The notes under the pieces were generated by a model, which saw nothing but the letters and a program-made list of their open reading frames with translations, was not told where the DNA came from and searched no databases. Position numbers and translations under genes: made by a program. A DNA stretch of 64,000 bases, from contig OZ244916.1 of the NCBI GenBank assembly GCA_965221835.1, positions 1,736,001 through 1,800,000 on the forward strand, read 5' to 3'. The stretch comes from Persebacter sp965221835 (GTDB lineage Bacteria > Pseudomonadota > Gammaproteobacteria > Tethybacterales > Persebacteraceae). Below, piece by piece: positions 36,978 to 46,286 of this stretch (positions are counted from its first letter, which is position 1; the number at the start of each line of letters is the position of its first letter).

Positions 36978-38447
36978 TTATCCGCCTTCGCCGCCGACAT
37001 TGAGGGAATTGACTTTGATTGTGGGTTGCCCGACTCCGACCGGCACCCATTGCCCGTTTTTGCCGCAAGTACCGACGCCGGGATCCAGGGCGAAATCGTT
37101 GCCGACCATTGACACAAGCGGCATAATCGCCGGTCCGTTGCCGATGATGGTTGCGCCTTTTACGGTTTCGCCGAGGCGCCCGTTTTGGATTCGCCTTGCG
37201 CGACTGGCGACAAAAACAAAATCGCCGTTGGTAATGTCAACTTCGCCGCCGCCGAAGTTATCGGCGTACAATCCCTCTTTTACGGACGCGATAATTTCTT
37301 CGGGTGCATAATCGCCCGCCGGCATAAAAGTGTTTGTCATTCGCGGCATCGGCGGATGCGCGAACGATTCGCGGCGACCGTTGCCGGTGACGGCTGTGCG
37401 CATTAATCGGGCGTTGGCGATGTCTTGCATATAGCCGCGCAAAACGCCGTTTTCTATCAGCACCGTTTCGCCGGACGGCGTGCCTTCGTCGTCGCACGAC
37501 AAGGAACCGCGCCGCCCGAAAATGTTGCCGGTGTCCAATACGCTAACTCCGGCGGCGGCGACTTTTTCGCCGACCCGTCCCGAAAATGCCGACTGCCGTT
37601 TGCGATTGAAATCGCCTTCCAGCCCGTGTCCGACCGCTTCGTGCAAAATAACGCCCGCCCATCCGGGACCGAGTACGACCGGCATTTGTCCCGCCGGGGC
37701 GGGGCGCGCATCCAGTTTGTCCGCCGCTTCTTTTACCGCATCTTCGGCGATTTTTCGCAATGTCGCGCCGTCAAAAAATCCGCAATCGGCGCGCGCACCG
37801 CCGCCGCCGTGTCCGCTTTCGCGCCGTCCGCCGTCCCGAACAATCGCGGCGGCACCGATGCGCACCATCGGGCGAATATCGGCGGCGACAACGCCATCTG
37901 CGCGCAAAATCAGCACAATATCAAACGCCGCGGTCAGATTTGCAATGACATTTTCCACACGCGAATCGGCGGCGCGCGCGATGCGGTCAATTTCGTGCAG
38001 CATTTTAATTTTTTCGTCCGCATCGGTGCGCGATACCGGATTGTGTGCAGGAAAACGCGGTTTTGCAACGGGCGGCGGCGCGATTGTCCCCGCTTTCAAT
38101 TCGCCGCCGTAGGTTTTTGCGGTTTGCGCGACCCGCCGCATTTCGTCCAGCGCGGCGGCGGAAATGACTCCGCTGCCCGCAAAGGCGGTTGTTTCGCCGC
38201 GCAATGCCCGCAATCCCGCGCCGCGATCATCCGCAAATGCGCCGGTTTTTACCGCGCCGTCTTCCAGCCGCCAACTTTCGCGAACGCGCCGCTGCAGATA
38301 AATATCCGCCCAATCCGTGCCGCGCGCGGCGTCCGTCAATTTGGAAAGAACGCCGCGAATATCCAAACCGGCGGGGGCGAGAAGTTCCGCTTCCGCCCTT
38401 GAAACGGCGTTTTCGGGCGCCGATTTGTTCGCGGTTTTGGCAGTCAT
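36978..38447 (-). CDS. tldD: metalloprotease TldD
   Basis: A 489-residue member of the TldD/PmbA family, close to the usual 480. The zinc-site motif HEAVGHGLEGD is intact, and NGVLRGYMQDIANARLM and RMTNTFMPAG are family landmarks. TldD acts with TldE on peptide substrates such as microcin B17 precursor and CcdA; a TldE partner is not in this window. It lies 13 bp after the nitrilase gene; nitrilase-tldD is a frequent proteobacterial pair. Confidence 0.94.
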   Translation of the reverse strand: MTAKTANKSAPENAVSRAEAELLAPAGLDIRGVLSKLTDAARGTDWADIYLQRRVRESWRLEDGAVKTGAFADDRGAGLRALRGETTAFAGSGVISAAALDEMRRVAQTAKTYGGELKAGTIAPPPVAKPRFPAHNPVSRTDADEKIKMLHEIDRIARAADSRVENVIANLTAAFDIVLILRADGVVAADIRPMVRIGAAAIVRDGGRRESGHGGGGARADCGFFDGATLRKIAEDAVKEAADKLDARPAPAGQMPVVLGPGWAGVILHEAVGHGLEGDFNRKRQSAFSGRVGEKVAAAGVSVLDTGNIFGRRGSLSCDDEGTPSGETVLIENGVLRGYMQDIANARLMRTAVTGNGRRESFAHPPMPRMTNTFMPAGDYAPEEIIASVKEGLYADNFGGGEVDITNGDFVFVASRARRIQNGRLGETVKGATIIGNGPAIMPLVSMVGNDFALDPGVGTCGKNGQWVPVGVGQPTIKVNSLNVGGEGG

Positions 38448-38460
38448 TGCAAATTCTATT

Positions 38461-39258
38461 TTACAACAACCGGTGCGACAATGCGGGCAACCGTGCGCGC
38501 ATTTGTTCGCGTTCGCCGCCGTTTATTTCCGCGAATATAACTTCGTCTCCGGCGGTTTGTGCGGCGTTCAATACGCGCCCCCAGCCGTCAATAACGACGC
38601 TGTCGCCGAAAGTTTCGCGTCCGCCGGGATGCATTCCCGCTTGCGCCGGGGCGATAACATGCGCGAGATTTTCCGCCGCCCGTGCGCGCAACAAAACGCG
38701 CCAATGGGCGGCGCCAGTTTCGGGCGTAAAAGCGGAAGGGGCGACAATAATGTCGGGCGAATGCATGGCGCGAAATATCTCCGGAAAACGAATATCATAA
38801 CACACCGCCAGCCCGATTTTGCCGAGCGGCGTGTCGACGGCGACCACTTCGCCGCCGGGGACGATGGTTTTTGTCTCGTCAATTTTGCCGTCAAAGCGAA
38901 AAAGATGCATTTTGTCGTAGCGCGCGATTCGCCTTCCGTCCGGCGCAAAAAGCAGGCAAGACGAAAAAACGCGCCCGTCCGCCGCACGCAACGGGATTGC
39001 GCCGCCGACAAGATACATTTTGTGGCGGGCGGCGGAATCGGCGAGAAAATCCTGAATCGGTCCCGCGCCGTCCGTTTCGGCAGCGGCGAGTTTGCGCGTT
39101 TCGTCCGCCGACAAAATCGCAAAATATTCCGGCAACGCAGCAAAAATCGCCCCGCCACCCGCCGCCCGCCGCAACAACTCCCCCGCCCGCCCCAAATTCC
39201 CCCCCACCGAATCCCCAGAGTTCATCTGTACACAAGCAACAGTAAATATCGCGGTCAT
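38461..39258 (-). CDS. carbon-nitrogen hydrolase (Nit1/deaminated glutathione amidase-like)
   Basis: A 265-residue nitrilase-superfamily enzyme with the Glu-Lys-Cys triad visible in LPEYF, YDKMHLFRFD and AVCYDIRFPE. The GGRETFGDSVVIDGWG segment is typical of the Nit1/YbeM branch, which hydrolyses deaminated glutathione as metabolite repair. The ATG at 39258 gives MTAIFTVACVQMNSG, the family N-terminus. It is divergent from lpxK, with 149 bp between the starts and no promoter seen clearly for this gene. Confidence 0.87.
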   Translation of the reverse strand: MTAIFTVACVQMNSGDSVGGNLGRAGELLRRAAGGGAIFAALPEYFAILSADETRKLAAAETDGAGPIQDFLADSAARHKMYLVGGAIPLRAADGRVFSSCLLFAPDGRRIARYDKMHLFRFDGKIDETKTIVPGGEVVAVDTPLGKIGLAVCYDIRFPEIFRAMHSPDIIVAPSAFTPETGAAHWRVLLRARAAENLAHVIAPAQAGMHPGGRETFGDSVVIDGWGRVLNAAQTAGDEVIFAEINGGEREQMRARLPALSHRLL

Positions 39259-39407
39259 TTGCGGCAATGCGTCGCCGGTACGCGTCCGCATGCGTTCGGT
39301 GCGGGCGGAAAATAAATGTCGGCGGCGCGGCGGTGCATATTTCGGATTTTACGCCTTCGCTGTGCGGAATACAAACGGCGGGGCGGATTTCGTTATACTT
39401 TTGCATT

Positions 39408-40418
39408 ATGGCGTTTTCGCGGGAGTTTTGGCGGGGGCGGGGGGCGGGGAGTTATGCGCTTTTTCCGTTTTCTGTTTTGTTTGCGGCGGCGGCGGCGGGG
39501 CGGCGGAAGTTGTATGCGGCGGGCGTTTTTCGTGCCGAAAAAGTCGGCGTGCCGGTTGTTGTTGTCGGCAATGTCGTCGCCGGCGGTGGCGGAAAAACGC
39601 CGCTGATTATCGCGCTCGTTCTGGAATTGCAAAAACGCGGCTTTCGTCCGGGCGTTGCAACTCGCGGATTTGGCGGAAAGTTTTCCGGCGTTTTGCACTT
39701 GCATTCCGAAACTTCGTGGCGGCGATGTGGCGACGAACCGCTGTTGATTTTCCGCCGCACCGGTGCGCCGGTGTGCGCCGCCAAAAATCGCGTTGCCGCC
39801 GCCCGTGCTTTGGCGGAACGCGGTTGCGATATTATTTTGTGCGACGACGGATTGCAACATTACGCTTTGCGCCGCGATTTGGAAGTTTGCGCGGCGAATG
39901 CCGAGTTTGGAATCGGCAACGGCTGGTTTTTGCCCGCCGGTCCGTTGCGCGAAAATGTCGCACGGATGGCGGCGTGCGATTGGATTGTCATTTCCGGCGA
40001 AGGCGATTTTACTTTTCCGAACGCGGTGCGGGCGGAGTTGCGAAACGGCGGATTTTTTGCCGCCGATATGAAAACGCCGAAAAAGTCGGCAGATTTCGCC
40101 GGAAAACGTATTGCCGCTTTGGCGGGAATTGCAGAACCCCGCCGGTTTTTCAATTCTCTTCGCGCCGCGGGAATTGCACCGCATGCCGAATATCCGCTCG
40201 CCGACCACGGGCGAATGGATGAACGCCGGTTCGCCGCCCTTCCCGCCGATGTCGTGCTAATGACCGAAAAGGATGCCGTCAAATATTCTGCCGCCGATTC
40301 GCGCATTTGTTGTATGCGACTTTCGGCGGATTTGCCGCCGCCGCTTGTGGCGGCGATTTGCGCTCTCGCCGCCGGGGATGGGGCGGCGGTTTTTTCCGGC
40401 GGCGAAAATCGGGTATAA
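39408..40418 (+). CDS. lpxK: tetraacyldisaccharide 4'-kinase
   Basis: A 336-residue inner-membrane-associated kinase that adds the 4'-phosphate to lipid A precursor. Walker A is GNVVAGGGGKTP near residue 50, followed by ATRGFGGKFSG, the DEPLLI segment and CDDGLQHYALRRDLEV. The ATG at 39408 is chosen because the conserved N-terminus (FWRGRGAGSYALFPFSVLF) begins there; the frame continues upstream without similarity. Presence of lpxK indicates a lipopolysaccharide outer membrane. Confidence 0.95.
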   Translation: MAFSREFWRGRGAGSYALFPFSVLFAAAAAGRRKLYAAGVFRAEKVGVPVVVVGNVVAGGGGKTPLIIALVLELQKRGFRPGVATRGFGGKFSGVLHLHSETSWRRCGDEPLLIFRRTGAPVCAAKNRVAAARALAERGCDIILCDDGLQHYALRRDLEVCAANAEFGIGNGWFLPAGPLRENVARMAACDWIVISGEGDFTFPNAVRAELRNGGFFAADMKTPKKSADFAGKRIAALAGIAEPRRFFNSLRAAGIAPHAEYPLADHGRMDERRFAALPADVVLMTEKDAVKYSAADSRICCMRLSADLPPPLVAAICALAAGDGAAVFSGGENRV

Positions 40419-40465
40419 TTGCGCCGACGCGGGTGTATTTTTCCCGCCGGAGAGGATTTGCCGAT

Positions 40466-41512
40466 ATGTCCAAACAAAGCGCGTGCGCGCCGATTTATAT
40501 GCGGGAAGTGGTGATGCCGCTGGCGGCGGGAATGCCCGATTTTGAAGATACGCTTCTTCGCGAACGGGCGCGCATTCGCCGCCGTGCCGTCCGCGTTTTG
40601 CAAGTCAATATCGGCAAAAAATGCGATCTGGCGTGTCATCATTGTCATGTGGAAGCGGGTCCAAAAAATCCCGACAATATGACCGGCGAAACGGTCGACC
40701 GGATTATGGAACTGCTCGCCGATTCGCCTGATACCGAAATTCTGGATATTACCGGCGGTGCGCCGGAGTTGAATCCGCATTTTCGCCGCCTCGCCAAATT
40801 TGCGCGCGGTCTCGGCAAAACGGTATACGACCGTTCCAATCTCACCGTGCTTTTTGAACCCGGGCAAGAAGACACGCCCGAATTTCTCGCCGAAAATGGC
40901 ATTACCGTCATCGCTTCGTTGCCGTGTTATACGCCCGACAATGTGGAAAAACAGCGCGGCAAAGGCGTTTTCGGCAAAAGTATTCGCGGGTTGCAGCGGC
41001 TGAACGCGCTGGGATACGGGCGTCCGGACGGAAAACTCGTTTTGAATCTCGTTTATAATCCGGTCGGTGCGAGTTTGCCGCCGCCGCAGGCGGGTTTGGA
41101 AGAAGAATATCGCGCGCGATTGGACGCCGATTTTTCCATTCAATTCAATTCGCTGTTTACAATTACCAATATGCCGATTAAACGTTATCGGCATTTTTTG
41201 CAACGCGAAAACGCGTTGGACGATTATATGCGTTTGCTGGTGGACAATTTTAATATCCGCGCTGCGGCGGATGTGATGTGTACCGAAATGCTTTCGGTCG
41301 GTTTTGACGGGCAGTTGTACGATTGCGATTTTAATCAGATGCTGGAAATTCCGCTGAACGGACGGCGGCGTACTTTGTGGGACATCAATTCCCTCGCCGA
41401 TATTCCCGCCGGTATCGCGTTTGACAATCACTGCTACGGATGCACGGCGGGTGCGGGTTCTTCGTGCGGCGGTTCGTTACTCGCAAAAGAGTTGGCGGCG
41501 GCGGAAGAATAA
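40466..41512 (+). CDS. arsS: radical SAM protein ArsS, arsenosugar biosynthesis
   Basis: A 348-residue radical SAM enzyme. The cluster motif is CDLACHHC (Cys 53, 57 and 60), followed by DITGGAPELNPHFRR, and the C-terminal region has CDFNQML and CYGCTAGAGSSCGG, a Cys-rich end typical of the ArsS family. ArsS transfers a 5'-deoxyadenosyl group to dimethylarsenite to build the precursor of arsenosugars. GAGAGGA lies before the ATG at 40466. It is one base away from an MTA-phosphorylase-like gene. No arsM methyltransferase is in the window. Confidence 0.88.
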   Translation: MSKQSACAPIYMREVVMPLAAGMPDFEDTLLRERARIRRRAVRVLQVNIGKKCDLACHHCHVEAGPKNPDNMTGETVDRIMELLADSPDTEILDITGGAPELNPHFRRLAKFARGLGKTVYDRSNLTVLFEPGQEDTPEFLAENGITVIASLPCYTPDNVEKQRGKGVFGKSIRGLQRLNALGYGRPDGKLVLNLVYNPVGASLPPPQAGLEEEYRARLDADFSIQFNSLFTITNMPIKRYRHFLQRENALDDYMRLLVDNFNIRAAADVMCTEMLSVGFDGQLYDCDFNQMLEIPLNGRRRTLWDINSLADIPAGIAFDNHCYGCTAGAGSSCGGSLLAKELAAAEE

Positions 41513-41513
41513 A

Positions 41514-42359
41514 ATGCTTGCCGTCCTCGGCGGTTCCGGTTTCTATTCCATTCCCGGCGCGCGCATTGCCGAAAAGCGCGTTTCTACGCCGTTCGGCGCG
41601 CCGTCCGCCCCGATTGCCGAACTCGCCGGCGAAGACGGACGCACAATTTTATTTCTCCCCCGCCACGGCGCACACCATGAATTGTTGCCGTCCGAAATCA
41701 ACTATCGCGCAAACATTTGGGCGCTAAAAAAATCCGGCGCACGACAAGTTATCGCCGTTTCCGCATGCGGCAGTTTGCGCGAAGAAATCCGCCCCGGCGA
41801 TTTTATCGTGCCGTCGCAATATTTTGACCACACCCGCGGTGCGCGTGTGCGCAGTTTTTACGGCGACGGATTAATCGGGCATGTATCTTCCGCGAATCCG
41901 GCGTGTCCGTCTTTGTCGGCGGCACTTGTCGGCGCATGCGGCGCACTCGGATTTACGGCGCACGAAAACAAAACTTACGCTTGCGTGGAAGGACCGCGTC
42001 TCGGCACTCGCGCCGAAAGTTTCTTTTTGCGCGATTCCGTCCGCGCCGATGTGGTGGGAATGACGAATGTGCCGGAGGCGTTTTTGGCGTTGGAGGCGTG
42101 TTTGTGTTATGCGACTTTGGCGGTATGCACCGATTACGATTGCTGGATGGACGACCCCGCCCATCATGCGACGGTGGAAACGATTATCGCGCGTTTCGGC
42201 GATTCCATTGCGCGCGCGCGGGAAGCGATTTTTTTGCTGGCAAAAAATCCACCGCCGATTGACGAATCGCATCGCCGCACCGGTGCGGGTGCAGTCATGA
42301 CTCCCCCCGCAGCCCGCACCGCCGCACACAACGAGTTGCTGGAAGTTTTGCTGTCGTAA
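41514..42359 (+). CDS. mtnP: S-methyl-5'-thioadenosine phosphorylase-like enzyme
   Basis: A 281-residue nucleoside phosphorylase of the MTAP/PNP type II family. VLGGSGFYSIPGA, LPRHGAHHELLPSEINYRAN, the EGPRLGTRAE segment and DVVGMTNVPEAFLA match the family, as does TDYDCW near residue 204. The usual reaction splits 5'-methylthioadenosine into adenine and methylthioribose 1-phosphate. Lying one base after arsS, it may instead or also act on the deoxyadenosyl arsenic product of ArsS. The ATG at 41514 opens the conserved N-terminus. Confidence 0.9.
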   Translation: MLAVLGGSGFYSIPGARIAEKRVSTPFGAPSAPIAELAGEDGRTILFLPRHGAHHELLPSEINYRANIWALKKSGARQVIAVSACGSLREEIRPGDFIVPSQYFDHTRGARVRSFYGDGLIGHVSSANPACPSLSAALVGACGALGFTAHENKTYACVEGPRLGTRAESFFLRDSVRADVVGMTNVPEAFLALEACLCYATLAVCTDYDCWMDDPAHHATVETIIARFGDSIARAREAIFLLAKNPPPIDESHRRTGAGAVMTPPAARTAAHNELLEVLLS

Positions 42360-42534
42360 AGCAAATTTCCCTTCTGCAATCGGCGGCGGAATAATGCGAA
42401 ATATTCCCGCGAATACAGAAATGGAATCCAAAACGAATGCCGAACCTGCCCGTTTTTTCTCATCTTAAATTTATAGCGACACGAGATAAAAAACTGTCCG
42501 GTTAGTTACGCAAAAAAATTGTTCACAATCCAAG

Positions 42535-43647
42535 TTATTCCCCGCAACGAATTTGTTCACGCAAATCGTTTAACAAAATCTCGCCGGTTTTCGCGTACCA
42601 AAAATTCCAGCCATTGCAAGACGGAGTCCCCGCGGCTTTCGCGCCGATTTTGTGGATGGAACCTTCGGCGTTAATTGCGCCGTTAATTTTAATGTTGCCG
42701 TTTTGCAAAACTTGCGCGCGTGATTTGCCGTTGCTTGAATACAAAGTTTCGCCGGGTTTAATTAATCCGCGCGCAATCAATTCCGCAAACGGTACGCGGC
42801 GAGGGGCGGGGGCGGAATCTTCGGCGGGAATTTCCTCCGGTACAATTGCGGCGATTCGTTTTGCCGAAATTGTGATATATTTTTTTTCGCGTTCAATACC
42901 GATTCCGATTCTGCCGAGTTTTCGCGCGACCGCAACCGTTGTGCCGCTGCCGGAAAAAGGATCCAATACGACATCGCCCGGGCGGCTTGTTGCGAGAATG
43001 ATTCGCCGCAAAAGCGATTCCGGTTTTTGTGTTGAATGCAATTTCTTTCCCGCCGCATCGCGCAAACGCTCCGCCCCGCCGCAAATCGGAAAACGCCAGA
43101 CATTCGTCATTTGTTTGCCGCCATTTTCCGCTTTCATTTTTTTGTGATTGAAAACCGCGCGTGATTTTTCCGATTTTTTCGCCCACAATAAAGTTTCAGT
43201 TGCGTTTGTAAACCGCACGCCGCGAAAATTCGGCATCGGATTCGTCTTGTGCCAAATCACATCGTTTTGCATCCAAAAACCCAAATCCTGCATAAGACGC
43301 GACAAACGCCCGATGTTGTGATAAGTACCGATGACCCAAATCGCGCCGTCATCCGTCAAAACGCGGCGACATTCGCCAAGCCATTTTTGGCAAAACGAAT
43401 CATATTCCGCAAAAGATGCAAACTTGTCCCACGAATCGGAAACGCCGTCTACGCGAGTCATGTTCGGGCGGTATAACTCGTTTTTTAATTGCAAATTGTA
43501 CGGCGGGTCGGCGAAAATTAAATTGGCGGATTTGTCCGGCAATTGTTTTAAGACGGAAATACATTCGCCGCAAATGATTCGCCAGCCATCGCCGCCTTTG
43601 CGAATGCGGGCGGGCAAACCGTCCGCCGCCGCAAAAATATCTGTCAT
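42535..43647 (-). CDS. ccrM: CcrM/HinfI-type adenine DNA methyltransferase
   Basis: A 370-residue beta-class N6-adenine methyltransferase. DPPYNLQL (motif IV) precedes FSGSGTT (motif I), the beta-class order, and the last 85 residues form the RAMA-like C-terminal domain seen in CcrM (GETLYSSNGKSRAQVLQNG). Expected target is GANTC, by family only. The ATG at 43647 overlaps the nuoL stop (ATGA); longer in-frame sequence lies inside nuoL. No restriction enzyme accompanies it, so it is probably an orphan regulatory methylase. Confidence 0.9.
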   Translation of the reverse strand: MTDIFAAADGLPARIRKGGDGWRIICGECISVLKQLPDKSANLIFADPPYNLQLKNELYRPNMTRVDGVSDSWDKFASFAEYDSFCQKWLGECRRVLTDDGAIWVIGTYHNIGRLSRLMQDLGFWMQNDVIWHKTNPMPNFRGVRFTNATETLLWAKKSEKSRAVFNHKKMKAENGGKQMTNVWRFPICGGAERLRDAAGKKLHSTQKPESLLRRIILATSRPGDVVLDPFSGSGTTVAVARKLGRIGIGIEREKKYITISAKRIAAIVPEEIPAEDSAPAPRRVPFAELIARGLIKPGETLYSSNGKSRAQVLQNGNIKINGAINAEGSIHKIGAKAAGTPSCNGWNFWYAKTGEILLNDLREQIRCGE

Positions 43648-45599
43648 TGCGGCGTGCTTTCCCACAATCGCCAAAACAGCATTAGCGCGACCGCAAACAA
43701 CATTAAAAATGCGTAATGATAAATCGCGCCGCTTTGCAAAAGACGCACGGTTCGCGCCGTTGCCGCTACCGCCCGCGCCGCACCGCCTACAAAAAATCCG
43801 TCTATCAATCCGGCGTCCAAACGTTTCCACAAAATACCGCCGAGTCGCCGCGCACCGCCCGCAAAAAACCAGTCGTTAAATTTGTCCAGCCCGTATTTGG
43901 CGACTAAGATTTCGTGAATGATGTTGCCGACAAATCCTGCCGTGCGGTGCGGATAGCCGAGATATAACCAGACGGCGAAAACGGTGCCGCCGATTCCCGC
44001 CCACAATGCGGGATTTGTTGCGCCGTGCGACAGCATCGTCAAAGCGGAACCGTCGGCGTGTTCGCGCACCGCCGCAACCGTGTCATTTTGCGGCAAAACA
44101 TGAATCGCGCCGGCAAAGAAATCGCCGAACAACATCGGTTCAATCAGCAAACCGCCCGCGCAAACGGACGGAATCGCCAGCAACAACAACGGCACGGAAA
44201 CTGTCGGCGGCGATTCGTGCAGATGTTCTTCGGCTGCCGGTCCCATTCGCGGCAATCCGTGAAAAACGAGAATCAGCAGGCGAAAAGAATACAGCGCGGT
44301 GATAAACGCCCCGGCGATAAGTGCGATATGCACAACGCCCGCACCGGGCAAGGCGGATGCGCCCGCCGCTTCTATAATCGCGTCTTTGGAAAAGAATCCC
44401 GAAAACGGCGGCAATCCGGTCAGTGCGAGTGTGCCAAAAACCGCCGTCCAATAAGTTACCGGCATATACCGCCGCAATCCGCCCATTTTGCGCATATCTT
44501 GTTCGTGATGCATCGCGATAATGACCGAACCCGCCCCCAAGAACAGCAACGCCTTAAAAAACGCGTGTGTAAAAAGATGAAACACCGCCGCCGAATACGC
44601 CGAAACGCCCAACGCCGCGGTCATATAACCGAGTTGCGACAAAGTGGAATAGGCGACAACCCGTTTAATGTCGTTTTGTACCAATCCCAAAAGTCCCATA
44701 AAAAAGGCGGTACCCGCGCCAATCCACAGCACCATCGTCAACGCCGTTGCGGATAACTCAAACAGCGGCGACATCCGCGCAACCATAAAAATACCGGCGG
44801 TGACCATTGTCGCCGCATGAATCAACGCCGAAATTGGAGTAGGTCCTTCCATAGAATCGGGCAGCCAGACATGCAGCGGAAACTGCGCCGATTTTCCCAT
44901 CGCGCCGATAAAAAGCAAAATGCAAACGACCGTCGCCGCATCCCAGCCGGCGGGCAAGGCGGCGGGCGAAGCGGCTGCCAATTCGTCCGCCCGCGAAAAT
45001 ATTTCGGCATAATCCAAAGTGCCGAATATCGTCAGCACCAATCCGATTCCCAACAAAAAGCCGAGGTCGCCGACGCGATTGACCAAAAACGCCTTTAAGT
45101 TTGCATAAGTTGCGGACGGACGTTTAAACCAAAATCCGATGAGCAAATACGACACCAGCCCCACCGCTTCCCAGCCGAAAAATAATTGCATAAAGTTATT
45201 CGCCATCACCAGCATCAACATCGCAAAAGTAAACAGGCAAATATAGGCGAAAAATCGGCGGTAGCCGGGATCGCCCGCCATATAACCGATTGTGTAAATA
45301 TGCACCATCAGCGATACAAAACTGACCGCCAACATCATCAACGCCGTGAGATTGTCGACCAAAAATCCGACCGCAATGTCGACGCCGCCGAAACGCGCCC
45401 AGACATACCAATCAAAATTGACGGTTTTGCCTTCGCCGATAACTTCGTACGCCGCCAACGCGGAACCGACAAACGCCCATCCCACCGCGAGAATTGCCGC
45501 CCAATGTGCGCCACGGTCGCCGAGTCGCCGCCCGCCAAATCCGGCGACAATCGCCCCCAGCAACGGCACCAGCGGAATGGAAATAATTAGCGCGTTCAT
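43644..45599 (-). CDS. nuoL: NADH-quinone oxidoreductase subunit L
   Basis: A 651-residue antiporter-like membrane subunit of complex I, with the conserved WEAVGLVSYLLIGFWF, GAMGKSAQFPLHVWLPDSMEGPTPISALIHAATMV (in part) and the long lateral helix at the C-terminus. It forms the distal proton channel. The start overlaps the nuoK stop by 4 bp. In most operons nuoM and nuoN follow; here a methyltransferase gene follows instead. Confidence 0.97.
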   Translation of the reverse strand: MNALIISIPLVPLLGAIVAGFGGRRLGDRGAHWAAILAVGWAFVGSALAAYEVIGEGKTVNFDWYVWARFGGVDIAVGFLVDNLTALMMLAVSFVSLMVHIYTIGYMAGDPGYRRFFAYICLFTFAMLMLVMANNFMQLFFGWEAVGLVSYLLIGFWFKRPSATYANLKAFLVNRVGDLGFLLGIGLVLTIFGTLDYAEIFSRADELAAASPAALPAGWDAATVVCILLFIGAMGKSAQFPLHVWLPDSMEGPTPISALIHAATMVTAGIFMVARMSPLFELSATALTMVLWIGAGTAFFMGLLGLVQNDIKRVVAYSTLSQLGYMTAALGVSAYSAAVFHLFTHAFFKALLFLGAGSVIIAMHHEQDMRKMGGLRRYMPVTYWTAVFGTLALTGLPPFSGFFSKDAIIEAAGASALPGAGVVHIALIAGAFITALYSFRLLILVFHGLPRMGPAAEEHLHESPPTVSVPLLLLAIPSVCAGGLLIEPMLFGDFFAGAIHVLPQNDTVAAVREHADGSALTMLSHGATNPALWAGIGGTVFAVWLYLGYPHRTAGFVGNIIHEILVAKYGLDKFNDWFFAGGARRLGGILWKRLDAGLIDGFFVGGAARAVAATARTVRLLQSGAIYHYAFLMLFAVALMLFWRLWESTPQ

Positions 45600-45907
45600 T
45601 GGCGCATGCGTTTCCAGTCGTCCACATTAATTGAACGGCGGATGCGAAAAGCGACGATGAGAATGGCGAGTCCGATAGCCGATTCCGCCGCCGCTACCGT
45701 GAGAATGAAAATGACGAAAATCTGCCCGTGAATGTCGCCCAAATACCGCCCGAAAGCGATGAAATTTAAATTGACCGCCAGCAACATCAATTCTACCGAC
45801 ATTAAAATAATGAGAATATTTTTGCGGTTGAGAAACACGCCAGCGATGCCGATGACGAAAAGCATCGCCGCCAAAATTAGATAATGCGGAAGCGCGATTT
45901 CGCCCAT
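45596..45907 (-). CDS. nuoK: NADH-quinone oxidoreductase subunit K
   Basis: A 103-residue subunit with three membrane helices. HYLILAAMLFVIGIAGVFLNRKN and SVELMLLAVNLNFIAF are the family patterns, with the conserved Glu in the second helix. It starts 4 bp after an unknown small membrane gene. Confidence 0.96.
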   Translation of the reverse strand: MGEIALPHYLILAAMLFVIGIAGVFLNRKNILIILMSVELMLLAVNLNFIAFGRYLGDIHGQIFVIFILTVAAAESAIGLAILIVAFRIRRSINVDDWKRMRQ

Positions 45908-45911
45908 CGGA

Positions 45912-46286
45912 TTAGGTGTGAAAAATATAATGCCAGAGCAACGCGCCCAAAAATGCCGCCACCGATAACGACATAAATAAAATCACCCCGGCGCGCGCCA
46001 ACGGGCGAAAATCTATGTTGTAAAAGAAATAGCGGGCGGCGGGGATGACAATCCACGAAAAAACCGCCATGGCGAAAGTAGCGCGCGCCAGCAAAAATCC
46101 CAATATGGCGGCGGGTGCCGGTGTGTTTGTGCCGAAAAATATGGACAGCACCGGCGCATGAAAATCCGCACCGCTGTCGGGAATATGCACGCCCGCCAAA
46201 TAAGGCGCCAACGCCCAAACGATGATGCCAAAAATCAACACCGCCAAGCCGATAAAGAGACGCAAGATAAACTCCATTATTGTCAT
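45912..46286 (-). CDS. unknown membrane protein inserted between nuoJ and nuoK
   Basis: A 124-residue protein with three to four hydrophobic helices (about 5-28, 58-82 and 98-122). It begins MTIMEFILRLFIG at 46286, overlapping the nuoJ stop (ATGA); the Met at codon 4 is an alternative. AGGAGG lies in the proper place upstream. No family is recognised, and it is not a known complex I subunit. The coupling to both neighbours suggests co-expression with complex I. Confidence 0.75.
   Translation of the reverse strand: MTIMEFILRLFIGLAVLIFGIIVWALAPYLAGVHIPDSGADFHAPVLSIFFGTNTPAPAAILGFLLARATFAMAVFSWIVIPAARYFFYNIDFRPLARAGVILFMSLSVAAFLGALLWHYIFHT

Noticed and set aside
40414..40419. Promoter -10 for arsS inside the lpxK stop
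   Set aside because: TATAAT is perfect, but no fitting -35 box was found and lpxK read-through would suffice.
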